Source: Gonatopus flavifemur
Taxonomy: Eukaryota; Arthropoda; Insecta; Hymenoptera; Dryinidae
Direction of reading: 5' to 3'
Length of the DNA stretch: 64,000 bases
NCBI GenBank assembly: GCA_018340375.1
Contig: JAFFJZ010000047.1
Coordinates: 558,001-622,000 of the forward strand
Below, in pieces: positions 37,101 to 46,496 of this stretch. The notes below the pieces were generated by a model. The model saw nothing but the letters and a program-made list of their open reading frames with translations, searched no databases and was not told where the DNA came from. Position 1 is the first letter of the stretch, and each line of letters begins with the position of its first letter. Both the position numbers and the translations under genes were made by a program.

Positions 37101-39760
37101 TTAGCTGCAGCAGCTAAGTAGCTTAGTACGGACACGGACAGCCATTAAATTAGCCCCTGCGGCTGAATTTTAGCTGTAACCGCAAGAAAATTTGCATTAG
37201 TAGTTAATTTATTCGCGGTAACAGCTAAAATTTAGCTGCAGGAGCTAATTTAATGGCTGTCCGTGTCCATGTTAGCTACTTAGCTGCTGCAGCTAAATTA
37301 TTTTTTCCGTGTATAATGTATATTTTCGTCGTATTACTTGAAACAACAGCACCACGAGTGGTGATATTTGACTTGTATTATTTCTCAGAAAAATGTGCCA
37401 CTTTTTCGATTGAATCCCGTGAGAGATGTGTCTCCTTATATCTTCCTTCGTGGTTACAGCACAATGTAACGTCCTCGGAAAAAGTTTTCATTTCTTTTTT
37501 TTTCCTTCGTATGTATGTATGCATGCACGTGTGTATGTGTGTATATTCATATATACTCAATATTCATGTACGTTCATTAGAATACATGCTCATTACATAC
37601 ATATGTTCATTCAATATATTCATATATACTGACTTTAATCATAATAAAATCAATATTTTCATCAAAGATTCATCCTTCCCAAAGTAAGGAATGCATCAAA
37701 TCAAGGAAAAGAATTCAACGTTGAACGAGTAAGGAGTATGCATGACGAAATCATTTTTCTCTGTATCGATTTTCAATTACTTCGCGATGGAACGCAGAGA
37801 TCAAACTGGTAGGATTTAGAAGCAAAGGTCCTTCGGGGAGAGACAAATCCCCTTGACGGATGCTCTTCAGATACTCTCTTGTCACTTTTGCCTGACCAAT
37901 GGCTCTTGCCGAAAGATACAACAATTTATAACCATTGTTTTTTATTTTAGTAAACAACTGAGCGACTCCTGATTGTGCCCAATCTTTGCCGACTATAGGT
38001 AAAATATGGCCCAATACATCGGATTTCGTTATAGTTCCGTCTATATCGGAAATTACTATTTTGTCATCCCATCGCCATTTGTAGATATGACATTTGCATC
38101 TGGTGGTACCTTGATAGGCGGTTGTGACACTGAAAACCACCTCATTTGGACCGTTCTTCAGCTCCAAACTCGCCTAAAATAATTGAAAAATTTAGTTGCG
38201 AAAATATGATATTTATGTAATACTTTGTAACTCCAGTTATATTTGTCAGGATGGAACAAGAAGTGAGTGATTCTTTTCACCAAAAATTGATTTTTTTGTC
38301 CGTATTCCTGCACCGTCATTAAGTAATCGCTCTGATGAGGAGTGACTCAATTATAAATAACAATTATAATCATGGTGACCATAACAGTTGATAACTTTGT
38401 CCGTTCTAATGTGTTTTGAGTTGCCCCAACCTGTACCAAACCAATCAATTCGTTTTCAAAACTAGAAGAGTGAATCAGAAATATTTAGAACAGGTTGGAG
38501 CGACTCGGAACACGTTAGAACGAACACAGCTAATGACTGCTCTAGGGACAAGATGTTCACAACTATAACACCCAAGTGAAGCAACTTGTTCGAGGTTTTT
38601 TTGATCAGTTTTTCACCCGATTTCTTCCCACTGGGAGGCCAATTCCCAAGTAACACTAATTTACGAAGAACGTTCTATGGATGTGCATAAGATGTCAAGA
38701 GACGATTTCTCTAATATCATTGTTTATAATAATTTGACGGCTGAACAAATTTTTTTCAAAGTAAAGTAAATAAGTAAGACTTTAATCATAATAAAATCAA
38801 TATTTTCATCAAAGATTCATCCTTCCCAAAGTAAGGAATGCATCAAATCAAGGAAAAGAATTCAACGTTGAACGAGTAAGGAGTATGCATGACGAAATCA
38901 TTTTTCTCTGTATCGATACTTCGTGAAAAACAATACAATGGTACTACACCGATGCGTATGAATAAGTCTCAGGTTTGGAGTGCAACATGATTCACAAACA
39001 TCGGTAGACGAAATGGAAATAATCATAATAGTATAGGTCCATTGACAAACGTGTGACGAGTCCCCTCTTATGATTTCTGTACTTCTGATACTTTCTGTTT
39101 TATTCAAAGCCATTTCTTTTCATTGTTGATGATAATTGACAATAATTTCACACGATTCTACTTTATAGGTTGATCTTTTCTCAATATTCAACTTTTGAGT
39201 TGAAATTAGGGAAATAATCAATGATCAACGACATATAGTTTCTCCTTTCTTCGTATGACTCTATTGTTTTATCATGTTCAATCGACTAATCGAATGTTCA
39301 ATAATGATAATTAATATGAAATCTTGGATCATGGAACTAAGATGGGTTATCGGAATGGATTATCTTTACATCGAATGAATTCAATAATTGTCAACTAATT
39401 TTTGAAATCATTGCTATCTATTCAAAATCTCATTTTGATGGGCCATCTTGGATTGGATGATGTGAGAATTCATAATATATAATTGTAATCACCTATTATA
39501 TGGAATTGATTCATGGTCCTCAAGTTGGTTAACACTTTTCATGGATATTTACGTGAAAGTTGCTGTCATTGAATTTTGAATCATTAACTAGGAAAATTGA
39601 GTGAATTATTATATGAATGCTTAAAAAATCATAATGAATTATGAATTTTTATGCACGGTTTGAATCGGAATGATTTTACGTTGATCTCGTGTGATTTTCT
39701 GTTAATTTGATAGTATTTTGAATTCAACTGGAAGATGTATGATGAGAATCCTTTTGAATG

Positions 39761-39834
<74 letters not shown>

Positions 39835-42800
39835 CTGCATACTGGATTCCGCAAGATTCTTGGTCAGACAGGGGGTCTTGTGAGGATTTTTTGCCAATTA
39901 ATAATAATTTTCAAAATTCTACAACATGTGGTTTATAAATCCCACGGCCAAAGATTTCGTTATCCCAATCATCAACCCAAGACCGAACTTCCTTTCGATG
40001 AGAGGAAGATTCATTATAAAAGGAAACCTGGAGAATATTCCTCAAGTTCCAACGTTGGCGACTTGATAAGCGATGTTCTGTTCATGTCATAAACATTGCA
40101 CACGCTCTCGTGACTTGAAATTCAGTCATAGATGCTGTGCGTGAGAACAATACGGAAGAAGGGATGGATGAGTCAGCTAACTAATGTTCTTCAAGAACGA
40201 CCTCACCTATAGTGTTCAGGACATAGGAAATACGCACAAGAAGATCACGAAGTCGAGAGCACTGACCCTTCGATTTGTCAATGCCTCCCACTACAGGGTG
40301 AATTCAAGTCAGTGGGACAATTAACAGTTTCTAATTAGTCAAGGACCCCACGGACTGACCAAAATCGCCACAATTGGTGGTAAACCGAGGTTGCTTCCGT
40401 GGCGTGGAAAAAATTCTCGAGCAAATTCTCGCCGCACACACAAGAAAAAATAAGAGACTCAACTCTTAACCTCTTGTCGCGTTTTCAGTAGAAATTCCTA
40501 TTTCGAACTTAGACAAAATCTTACTCAGATTTTCTTAGTGCTTCGATTCAACCTTGGACTTTTGTCTGACTGCATAAAACAGGTCATTCGAAAGACTTCT
40601 CTTGTAAAATTAGTGTGTGTGTGCTTTTCTCGTATTACACGGAAAAAACAATTTAGCGGCAGCAGCTAAATTACTTTTTCCGTGTACAACTGGCCAGGAA
40701 TCTGAAACCACTTCATGCGATAGAAAAGAGGCTGAACTTGGCAGATAAAAGGTATATTCAACTTGTATTTTTTGTATCATCTAGTTTTTGTTCCTTCATG
40801 GCGATTCCACCTCCTCTCCACGAACCAACAAATTGTAAATCTAATTCTATGATTGAATTCTCTATAATGTTAAATAACTAAATTCCTTTCAAAACCCTTA
40901 TTCTACACTTCCTCTCCTTTTCTTACAGGTACACGACCGAGTCATTCTTTTCGAAGGGTGGTAAATGTTGTCGTCAAGAGTATATTCGTTCTCGAGTATC
41001 CTCGGAGCGACAGTGCAACAACTCGTGATTCTTTAAAATTCGAATTCCTGTTTCCTTTCTTCATTTCCTATCCCTAAGAAGAGAATACTGGTTTCGTGGG
41101 CACAAGTGGCAGCTCCAAATCCAGTTTCTTTTGAGTCTCACGCTACCCGGAGGCAATAGAATTGATTTCATCTAATTTGACAGAGAAAATGGAAATCCAA
41201 TGCCCAGGTTACAATTTTCCTCTCAAATTAAAACTCATTTCCTTTAATAATATTTATGTACGTTTCATCTCCGGACGTCACACATAACAGCTGTCGAGTC
41301 TGGAGGAAGGAATTTGATTTTATATCCGCTGGTCTTCTATCTGTCTGTTTGTCAGCATGGCTGTCTTCCCGTCAGTTGCCTGTGTGACTGGTTTCAAGTG
41401 GTTTCGATCAGCATTACTCGGAATCCGAATGGTTCGATGCAGGATCTCATTGATTCCAAGGGATTTTCGTCGGCATTTCACTGAACTCAAATAGATTTGA
41501 TTAGCATTGCCCGAGCATCGAATATGTCCGACCAGCATTCCACTGATTTCGAAAAGTTCAGACCAGTATTGCACTGACTTTGAATAGTTCTGACCAGAAT
41601 TGCGCAGGATTCCAGTCGCCCTGATCAGCATTGCACTGATTTCGAAGATTTCTGATAAGCATCGCGTAGAATTCGAGTAGTTCTGATCAGCATTGCGCTG
41701 ATTTTGGATAGTTCTGATCAATGTGGCCCCGAGTTTAAATAGTTCTAATCAGAATTGCACTGATTCCGAATAATTCTGACCAGCATTGTGCGGAATTCAA
41801 GTAGTGATTATCAGCATTGCGTTGATTCTGAATAGTTCTAACCAGCATTGTGCAGAGTTGAAGTAGTTCACATGAGCAGTGACGTGATTCCAAATAGTTC
41901 TGACCAACATTTAGCGGAATTCGGATAGTTCCGATCAGCATTGCATCGATGCCGTGGAGTTCCGGCTAGTATTATCGAACCATCAAGTTTTCGTACAATA
42001 CTAGTCGGAACTCCATGAAACGTTGCAATACTGGTCAGAACTATTTCTAAAGTGATACTAAAACTTTGGTCCATTTGACATGGAATGACCCTGGAATCCA
42101 GCATATTATTCGCATAAATATTGAAAAAAAATTATTCTATCGCTCTTAATCATTGGAACTAGCCACCTCCAACTTTCTCGCGTGGCCACCATTCTAGAAC
42201 TCGAAGGTTTTGATCGTCTCAACCTTCACCTGCTGGAATGCTACCATATCAATGTAGGACTTGGACTTAAGCCGCATAAACGTTGAAAGGAAAAATTATT
42301 TTATCGCTTTCAATCACCGTAACTCTCCATTTTCAACTTTCTCGCGTGTTCACTATCCCACAACTCCAATGTTTAGATGGTTTTGACCTCTCCCTGCTGA
42401 CATACTACCATATCAATGTAAAATTTGGCATTTCCTTTTGACAAAATCCATTTTTTTCGTCAATATGAATGGAACTATTTCTTTGAATCTGAAGAACTAT
42501 AGAACTATGGTGAATGCTACTGGAATTATAACTCTTCAAAGCAAGACCAGCATCGTCTTTTCAAAAAAAAAAAACCTTACAAAACAAAATCCAAGACCAT
42601 GTATCGAATATTTTTCAACCAAGAATCGAAAAAAATCACTCCATTGAATTGTAAAATTTGGGTGTAAAAACCACGTAGAATGACCCGTATCCTGTTAATT
42701 CTGAGCTGTATATCATTGTTTTATCTTTCGTTCTTATTATATTTTCAATTTTGCTGGTAAGTTTAGTTGATGTAAATGAATGAATTCTTACTATTTGTTC

Positions 42801-45800
42801 GGACGACAACCTCAATGTTTTCCTATACTTTTCCGCGGACTCGTAGTATGATCTTCTTTCAACAGGAATTTTAACTCCCTGAGGTTCGTTTTGGTTGCTA
42901 TCGGAATCTTCGCTGCCGCTGTATCCTTCTCCCTCCTTCTGGTCAGACTTTCCGGATTTTTTTATATCGATACTTTCAGGGACACTCGACAATTCGTCCG
43001 TCGGTTGGACCGGAGCTGAGGAGGACGAGTCTACATGTTCAGTCTTTGCTTCTCTGAAAGAGGCAATATGAAAACGAAGTCGATGTTATTTTTTATCGTA
43101 TATATTATAGTACAAACCTATTAACAGAAGTCGTTTCATCATCTGCGTTTGATTCTTTCATTTCATTTGTCTCTGATGATTGCAGAATAACACCTGCAAT
43201 AACGTCAAACACGAATTGTGAATGAGAAAAAAACATATTGGCTTCACTATCGATAATCGCAAATCCCTTCATACATACCTCGATTGATTTCTTGTAATTT
43301 CTTGGTTGGAGGTTGGGACGAGCGTCTCCAGGTGAACCAGGAACTGTATCCTCCTCGACTCTCTTCTGATTTTCCAATAGTTTTTTTCCCATCGTGCATC
43401 GGGGTTAGCGACATACATTGAGCGTATAAATTTTCTGTGGTACTTTGAGGCAAGAGTCTTTGATAAACGGCATAAGTCGCGATAATGGGACAAGCTACCG
43501 CCCAGTTGTAATATTTATCGTTAATTTTCACTACTAGATTTGGATTTTCATACAACTTCGGATCCGCGCAAATGTCTTCAAAATGTAGTAAATTCTGGTG
43601 GAATGCTTCTTTGGATGGACCGGTCTCGGTATCGAGTCCACCGCATAACGATAAACTTATATCAACGTTACTATCGAATACTGAATGCTTTGGTTCTTCG
43701 AAATCACTGTCTAGGGACTTTGGGCCACCGATAGCTCCCTCAACGCTATTCGGACTTAGAGGTAAACTTGGTCCATTACCTGATTCCGCGTCTTCTTCGT
43801 CCATTCCTTTTCGGTCTATAAATAAAAATTCGTGTGTAAAATGTGAACTGAAACTGACGCGAATCACATAAAGAGAACAAATGGTTGTATCAAAGACACA
43901 AGTATCATTCCAAGGCAATTATCAAAATTAGTATCGGGAGATAAAAGGAAGGAGCAAAAACCGTGCACAAACCCAAGCAGATTTTATATACCTTTAACCG
44001 AAGTGGGACCACGATGAGACGTGGGAAAATACAAGGCCGCTACTTCAGGGTCCAATTCATCCGCATTGAGATCGCTCAGATAAATCCCTTCGGATTCTGG
44101 ATTGTGCCTTACTCGAGAAGTTTTCTTCATAAATGAAAACATGCCACTGAGCATAGACCGATGTGCTTCCGCTGCCATATAGGAAAACTAGTTAGCATAT
44201 ATTGTTAGTGAAAAAGAAAAAGGCAGCTCTGTGAAATGTCGAGAGGAGGAAGTCTGTGTCAAGGGGTTGATGATTGTGAGCTGTACGACAAGTGTATTTT
44301 TTACAGTATGAACAAAATGTTATATTAATATTATATTTCTTTCATTTTACAGTAAAATGTGAGAGCCCATAACAGAAAAAGCTTCTGAAATGCATTTTTC
44401 AATCAGAAAAGTATTTTGAACTCTTTTTCGACAAACAGAAATGTTTTTTGAATGCATTTGGTACATTTCAAATGTATTTGTAATACATCAAATATGAATT
44501 TTGTATACATTTTAAATACCTACTTCTGTTCGAATGTATTTGAAAAGTGTTTTCTGTTTTATGGGGGGATAGGATATTCGTGCGAATTGATGATTTAATA
44601 CAATTTGATGTTTGTTACTTGAATGAGTACTAACGATCGATAGGTTGAGTGGATATAGTAGAAGAATTCAATGAATTTCTATGGGATGGATGCGTCGATT
44701 CTGGTGGTGGACTAGGCAATTCTCCCCATCTCCAACTCTGTTGATGATTCTTATCATCGTCCTGCTCGCTACCTTCCTGAGTAATTTTCTGCATTTCGAA
44801 TTCAGTATCTGATTGGACGGGTGAACAAGGCCTAGAATTCCGGTTCCTTTTGAATAATGAAATAATGTTTAAAAAAGAACAAAAAAACCTCAGTTCGAGT
44901 ATGGACTTATAAAAATTTGTTTGACGTACTTTGTAATTTCGGTATCGCTAAAGAAATGAAAATCCGTTTCCGGGCGTGTAATTATAGATTCTTGAGCAAG
45001 TTGTGTCGACAACTCTTCGAAATTCTTAGCATCGACTTCCGTTTTACCAGAGTCCTTGAGTGAAAATACAGTTCTGTAGTTTTGTAAAATTCATAGAGAT
45101 TTTATATTTACTCACAATATTATCTAGCCGAACGATATCGCTCTCACTCATTTCTGTCTGGCTGCTACTTTCCCCGTTGCTGGTTTTTCTCTGTGATCCT
45201 TTCTTCTTCATAACGCTTTTCCTTTTTCGTTTACGCTTGGAAGAAGAATTTTGACTAGAAGGAAGTTTAACATCCTCCACAATCTCACCGGTTTGTACAT
45301 TGCTCGAGGTATTTGACTCGTCACTGGATTTGTCTTTGTTGAGGATTTGTGGATCGTCGGTGATGGGTCTAAAATCGTTCTTGACAACGCTTATCTTGCG
45401 AATTCTTTCAGTAGAAGTAACGGCGACGAAAGATTTTGGCGTAGAAACTATTACACGCCGTGATATAGGAGGAGCATCCTCGTTTATACTGTCCATATTG
45501 AAAATATCTTCATCATTCTTGGAATCGTCTTTGAGGTTGATTTCACCACCACTATCCTTCCAATCGTTCAATAACGCTTTTTCAAATTTATGCCTCTGTT
45601 CTGCGGGTAGCTCAGGAAAATTTTCTTTGAATAACTTTTCTTTGTCTTCGGTTTTCAAAGCGGAGTATTGTTCGCGTATCATTTGTTGTTTTTGTACGGT
45701 GGAAATGGTGCCGAAACTCTCCTTGAACATCTCGTCCCGTTCTTTGGCGGTCAATGAGGCAATTTGTAGCCATTTTTCACGATGCTCCGCGGGGAGGTCG

Positions 45801-46117
45801 GAAAATTGTTCAATTAAGAAATTTTCCCGCTGTTCAGGTGGCAAAGCTGACATCTGTTCCCATTTTTCCCTCTCGATCGATAGTACAGAGTCTATGAGAA
45901 TTTTGTCACGTTGTTCTTGTGGTAAATCGGACAACAAATTGAATCTAGAGGAGGTGAAACTGCTCTCGTCGGGAATTGGAGAACAAGCCAAGTGTGGAGG
46001 TATTTCCGAGTCTGTGGGAGAACCATCGCTGTTGACTTCTTCGACAAAAAATGCTTCACCTGAATCGCCGAGTTTCATATGAATATCTCTCGGTTCCCCA
46101 TTGATCTCGATGTCCAC
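25001..46117 (-). CDS. Lpin: Lipin (phosphatidate phosphatase, PAP1), ten exons, 5' end missing
   Basis: Lipins dephosphorylate phosphatidate to diacylglycerol at the ER membrane for triglyceride and phospholipid synthesis, and can act as nuclear transcription co-regulators. Ten exons with matching phases give 1,046 residues: N-LIP part ([17 protein letters not shown], residues 1-~30), a polybasic nuclear-localisation-like stretch (KRKRKRK...KKK, 294-311), [12 protein letters not shown], a conserved middle region, then the C-LIP catalytic domain from ~794. It has the haloacid-dehalogenase motif DIDGT at 836-840 (Asp836 and Asp838 catalytic) and LGHIL next to it. The C-terminus [15 protein letters not shown] is typical. 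Missing: the Met start and first ~60 residues of N-LIP. Introns of 15.2 kb and >17.8 kb are packed with repeats. Confidence 0.96.
26907..27010 (-). CDS. Lpin: Lipin exon, C-LIP end
   Basis: TTTACAG acceptor, [16 protein letters not shown]...ELTQTFQS, donor GTAAGT. Residues 962-995. Confidence 0.94.
27085..27588 (-). CDS. Lpin: Lipin catalytic exon (DIDGT)
   Basis: 504 bp, phase 0 at both ends. Acceptor TTTTAG, donor GTGATT (weaker than usual). Encodes [17 protein letters not shown], the catalytic [21 protein letters not shown] and [19 protein letters not shown]. Residues 794-961. The 5' part of this exon and its flanking intron are duplicated at 37771-38772. Confidence 0.96.
28188..28976. 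repeat. Copy A, left part, of the repeat family also at 55800-58689
   Basis: From ~28420 (TTTGCGATACACTTTTGGCG) to 28976 this resembles 55835-56430: the same ordered landmarks (TATATAAGGG...CCCTCTC, a GATATACGCACCCTC/GATACGCGCACCCTG block, then GAGAGAGA). Similarity is patchy. It is cut by a hAT element and continues at 31983. Confidence 0.55.
30330..31113 (-). pseudogene. hAT transposase, C-terminal part
   Basis: Starts after an intron acceptor CCCTTTCAG at 31114. [19 protein letters not shown] belongs to the RNase H-like core. After a frame change near 31000 comes a 187-residue frame with the hAT dimerisation region ([20 protein letters not shown], then RRCRLLEG-like and ACLYFG-like residues). 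The family places a transposase dimerisation helix here. The N-terminal BED finger and first catalytic part are not recognisable in 31114-31900, so the gene is probably incomplete. Confidence 0.8.
31270..31392. mobile_element. Small MITE nested in the hAT element
   Basis: 123 bp near-palindrome: CGCAGCTTGGTCACGTGAC at left and its complement at right, each with CACGTG. Confidence 0.7.
31983..33134. repeat. Copy A, right part, ending TTACGTCACA
   Basis: Matches 57900-58689 in order: TTTCCATCGTTGCCATTTC, TTGGCAACGTTGG, GATAAAAAAAAGGTTACTCA and a GGTTACGTCACA end. This shows two copies of one element family in the window. Confidence 0.7.
33686..34972. mobile_element. Probable MITE with TGCACGGAGAAAAATT ends
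   Basis: Ends TGCACGGAGAAAAATT and AAATTTTTCTCCGTGTGCA. The interior is rich in ACATCA/TGATGT words. No coding content. Confidence 0.45.
34973..36448. repeat. Old tandem repeats, no gene
   Basis: 35000-35500 carries degenerate units around CCTGATAAG and TCCGAATGTGGCTAA. From 35560 a ~220-265 bp unit recurs at least three times (GGATTGAAACC and TGCAGATACA words near 35640, 35860 and 36130). The units are well diverged. Confidence 0.5.
36449..36900. repeat. Long repeat C, left copy
   Basis: Inverted relative to 42100-42552: shared AGTAGCATTCACCATA, TATTGACRAAAAAAA and GGTAGCATTCCAGCAGG. A third, more diverged copy begins at ~50130 next to the 31 bp satellite. Confidence 0.7.
37018..37386. mobile_element. 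Nested palindrome: MITE 37084-37313 within a foldback
   Basis: The inner 230 bp starts TACACGGAAAAAATAATTTA and ends in its complement, almost fully self-complementary (AGCTGCAGCAGCTAA words), with TA as target. Outer flanks are also inverted copies (GGTAATACGACGAAAATATA and complement), so the MITE sits at, or formed, the centre of a larger foldback. Confidence 0.8.
37631..37770. repeat. 140 bp direct repeat, left copy
   Basis: Identical to 38778-38917 in every base I compared. The pair brackets the copied lipin exon segment. Confidence 0.93.
37751..38173 (-). pseudogene. Truncated duplicate of the lipin catalytic exon
   Basis: Same strand as lipin and inside its 15.2 kb intron. It keeps the acceptor TTTTAG at 38174 and the first ~133 codons including the DIDGT motif, with unchanged frame. 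It loses the last ~35 codons and the donor. The frame then runs into the direct repeat, adding NRYREK and a stop at 37751. If spliced from the exon at 42792 it would be in phase and would give a lipin lacking its last ~110 residues. It is more likely a silent by-product. Two base changes are seen against the original in the exon part. Confidence 0.92.
37771..38772 (-). repeat. 1 kb copy of 27185-28187 (lipin exon plus intron)
   Basis: About five substitutions in 1,002 bp by eye, so ~99.5% identical. It is followed by a 5-base filler AAGTA and the second 140 bp repeat. Confidence 0.93.
38778..38917. repeat. 140 bp direct repeat, right copy
   Basis: Copy of 37631-37770, behaving as a very long target-site duplication around the inserted lipin segment. 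Confidence 0.93.
38918..41399. other. Intron DNA without supported genes
   Basis: Contains a (TA)n microsatellite at ~39764-39832, a 51 bp mini-MITE at 40636-40686 and otherwise unassigned AT-rich sequence. Open frames here are short, and one is made of the TA repeat. Confidence 0.5.
40636..40686. mobile_element. 51 bp minimal MITE
   Basis: TACACGGAAAAAACAATTTA at one end and the complement of TACACGGAAAAAGTAATTTA at the other, with almost no loop. It is the smallest member of the family at 37084-37313. Confidence 0.75.
41400..42050. repeat. Diverged 31 bp tandem repeat (older satellite subfamily)
   Basis: About 20 units of the form GACCAGCATTGC-(A/G)-CTGATTTC then GAATAGTTCT, period 31. 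It shares GACCAGCAT at the start and TAGTTCT at the end with the satellite at 50575-64000 but differs in the middle. Confidence 0.8.
42100..42552. repeat. Long repeat C, right inverted copy
   Basis: Inverse of 36449-36900, with one internal ~200 bp sub-repeat (GCATTCCAGCAGG-like word twice). It abuts the 31 bp array, as does the copy at 50130. Confidence 0.7.
42792..43053 (-). CDS. Lpin: Lipin exon before the 15.2 kb intron
   Basis: Acceptor TTTCAG, acidic/Ser-rich [16 protein letters not shown], then the conserved [14 protein letters not shown] that leads into C-LIP. Donor GTAAGA, phase 0. Residues 706-793. Confidence 0.93.
43118..43193 (-). CDS. Lpin: Lipin 76 bp exon
   Basis: TTGCAG acceptor, [19 protein letters not shown], donor GTTTGT. 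Residues 681-706. Both phases match its neighbours. Confidence 0.85.
43279..43815 (-). CDS. Lpin: Lipin middle exon
   Basis: TTATAG acceptor. [49 protein letters not shown] and [15 protein letters not shown] are conserved lipin middle-region blocks. Donor GTATGT. Residues 502-680. Confidence 0.94.
43992..44171 (-). CDS. Lpin: Lipin exon with [11 protein letters not shown]
   Basis: GGCAG acceptor. [17 protein letters not shown] then [19 protein letters not shown], a conserved lipin block. Donor GTATAT. Residues 442-501. Confidence 0.92.
44366..44566. mobile_element. Small intronic MITE
   Basis: ~200 bp between lipin exons with ends CCCATAACAGAAAA and the complement of CCCATAAAACAGAAAA. Confidence 0.5.
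44635..44831 (-). CDS. Lpin: Lipin exon with SWRWGELPS
   Basis: TTCTAG acceptor, [32 protein letters not shown], donor GTTAGT. Residues 376-441. Confidence 0.93.
44930..45054 (-). CDS. Lpin: Lipin 125 bp exon
   Basis: Acceptor [25 protein letters not shown] through [16 protein letters not shown], donor GTACGT. Residues 335-375. Confidence 0.9.
45116..46117 (-). CDS. Lpin: Lipin long exon: N-LIP end, helical repeats, basic stretch
   Basis: 1,002 bp, phase 0 at both ends. Acceptor TTCACCAG, donor GTGAGT. Starts [20 protein letters not shown] (second part of N-LIP). Residues ~70-190 hold about eight ~16-residue helical repeats ([30 protein letters not shown] and [14 protein letters not shown] types). 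Residues 294-311 are polybasic. The exon must be preceded by another coding exon not seen in this window. Confidence 0.95.
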
Positions 46118-46496
46118 CTGGTGAAGAGAGATACGAATGTTCAATCTTTATAATCAAAATCTTTGAAGTCTGTATCTTGAGAAGAACAGATAAAATAATT
46201 ATGACAGGAATTGTAGGAATTTAAGTTTTGCTAAATTTGATTATGTCAATCTCTGAGCTGGCTGTAAACTTCGACAGCAACGTCAAGAATGAAGTACATC
46301 GCCGTATATCGATTTGGAGTGGATCGAGACGTAAAAGCGACGTAGAGGTACACTGTAAGAAGTAAAACCTACTTTTATCGTGAATATTAACTGATTTTAA
46401 GGTGTAGCCAAAACTAGTCCTGTTTCAACTGGAATTGAGCACCGGGAACAAATGTCAACACAATGGAAAAGACTGAATTTCAGTCAAGTTTTCAAG

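Noticed and set aside
37253..37687. 144-codon open frame
   Set aside because: Runs through the MITE palindrome and a TATG-rich stretch. Composition is that of translated repeats.
39718..40092. 124-codon open frame
   Set aside because: Half of it is a translated (TA)n microsatellite (YIYIYI).
45300..46082. 260-codon plus-strand frame
   Set aside because: Antisense shadow of the long lipin exon.
44172..46117. A Met near 46144 as the lipin start
   Set aside because: The frame before VDIEING is intron sequence behind a good acceptor, and N-LIP normally has ~60 residues before this point.
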